Below, piece by piece: positions 63,606-64,000 of a stretch of DNA of 64,000 bases. The notes under the pieces are model-generated. The model had not been told where the DNA came from. It worked only from the letters and a program-made list of their open reading frames with translations, and did no database searches. How positions within the stretch are numbered: the stretch's first letter is position 1; the number at the start of each line of letters is the position of its first letter. Source of the DNA: GCA-2733415 sp965178655. Lineage in GTDB: Bacteria; Bacteroidota; Bacteroidia; Flavobacteriales; Flavobacteriaceae. Both the position numbers and the translations under genes were made by a program. The stretch spans positions 868,001 through 932,000 of the forward strand of contig OZ238266.1 of the NCBI GenBank assembly GCA_965178655.1. The letters are read 5' to 3'.

Positions 63606-64000
63606 TTAATAAGATCATCCTTTTGGGTTCCAAATTAACTTTTACGGATTCAATTTTGATTAGGAATAAGTACAATTTTTAAAATACTGTGGAAAGAGAC
63701 TTTATGGAAGTTTCGACTCAAACTGTACGATTTACATCGTTGAGAGTTTCACTATCAGAACGTTGGGAACGTATAACAGTTTGTCGAAGTTACGGGAAAA
63801 AATTGACATAGTCAAGTGATTCCCAGTTACTGAGGTATTTTAAGGATTGGATTAATACAGAATAATAAAATGGAATGAATCCGTTTTTACATAACGATGC
63901 CTTATCAGTCGGTGGTTGATAAAGCTCATCATGTAAAAAAGAAAAAGTTGAATTGGAGAGAATTTCAGGTAGCGGCTGACTGACTCCGTATTTAAAAAAA
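63606..64000. ncRNA. Structured non-coding region, possibly the 5' part of a group II intron
   Basis: No gene is seen up to the window end. Several strong stems follow: TTTCGAC...AAACTGT (63711-63726) with ACAGTTTGTCGAA (63776-63788), enclosing ACGTT-GGG-AACGT; GGGAA/TTCCC with TTGAC/GTCAA inside (63794-63824); and CTTATCA/TGATAAAG (63901-63924). Such closely packed stems without a frame fit domain I of a group II intron or another large RNA. The window ends before any domain V or reverse transcriptase, so this remains a guess. Confidence 0.3.

Overview
The window is AT-rich DNA from a member of the Bacteroidota, almost certainly a flavobacterium (family Flavobacteriaceae). Supporting signs are a DnaE carrying a fused N-terminal proofreading exonuclease, a mevalonate pathway pair, CoaX beside a small outer-membrane-protein/TPR/LptC operon, DPP IV and POT peptide-uptake genes, GTG/TTG starts with weak Shine-Dalgarno sites, and TAnnTTTG-type promoter boxes. 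No species can be named from the sequence alone.

Layout. 1-8.94 kb is ordinary chromosome: the end of an outer-membrane receptor, an SDR oxidoreductase, a DUF456 membrane protein, a TonB-like lipoprotein, DUF1272, a small barrel protein, ruvC, a DinB-like protein, hemW and an M13 peptidase. 8.945-41.67 kb is foreign. Two integrative elements sit in tandem at the 3' end of a minus-strand tRNA-Phe(GAA) gene (41667-41742). Copies of the tRNA end lie at 8945 (18/18 matches), 21401 (15/18) and in the tRNA itself. 41.84-60.3 kb is chromosome again: coaX-OMP-TPR-lptC, HMG-CoA reductase and a GHMP kinase, DPP IV, two POT transporters, thioredoxins, and dnaE with a 267-bp repeat array at its 3' end. 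60.8-64 kb holds an HU-like gene, a 21-bp repeat array, a XerC/D-type recombinase, and one lipoprotein gene flanked by inverted core sites with a large attC-like palindrome.

Element 1 (about 12.5 kb) has its integrase at one end and, at the other, a ParB-methyltransferase fusion, a divergent superfamily-A polymerase resembling TV-Pol, and an excisionase-like HTH protein. Its cargo includes a uracil-glycosylase-like protein paired with a deoxynucleotidase, a Cas4-like/DEDD nuclease (DUF2779), a serine recombinase, a membrane HExxH protein and an RHH operon. Element 2 (about 20.3 kb) encodes an excisionase-like HTH protein, an SF3/P4-type helicase, a family-A DNA polymerase with proofreading domain, and a tyrosine integrase, all on one strand. 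Its cargo is a winged-helix protein next to 11-bp iterons, a Hachiman defence pair (hamA-hamB) followed by a decayed PD-(D/E)XK gene, and an ATP-grasp ligase operon with an N-formylglutamate-amidohydrolase/DUF1704 fusion.

The most notable points are: two tandem elements that each carry a family-A-type polymerase; att modules that bring a tRNA terminator as well as a tRNA end; the ligase/carboxypeptidase operon, which recalls a tagging-and-untagging cycle; a helically phased iteron array; and an integron-like recombinase-plus-cassette arrangement at the right edge.
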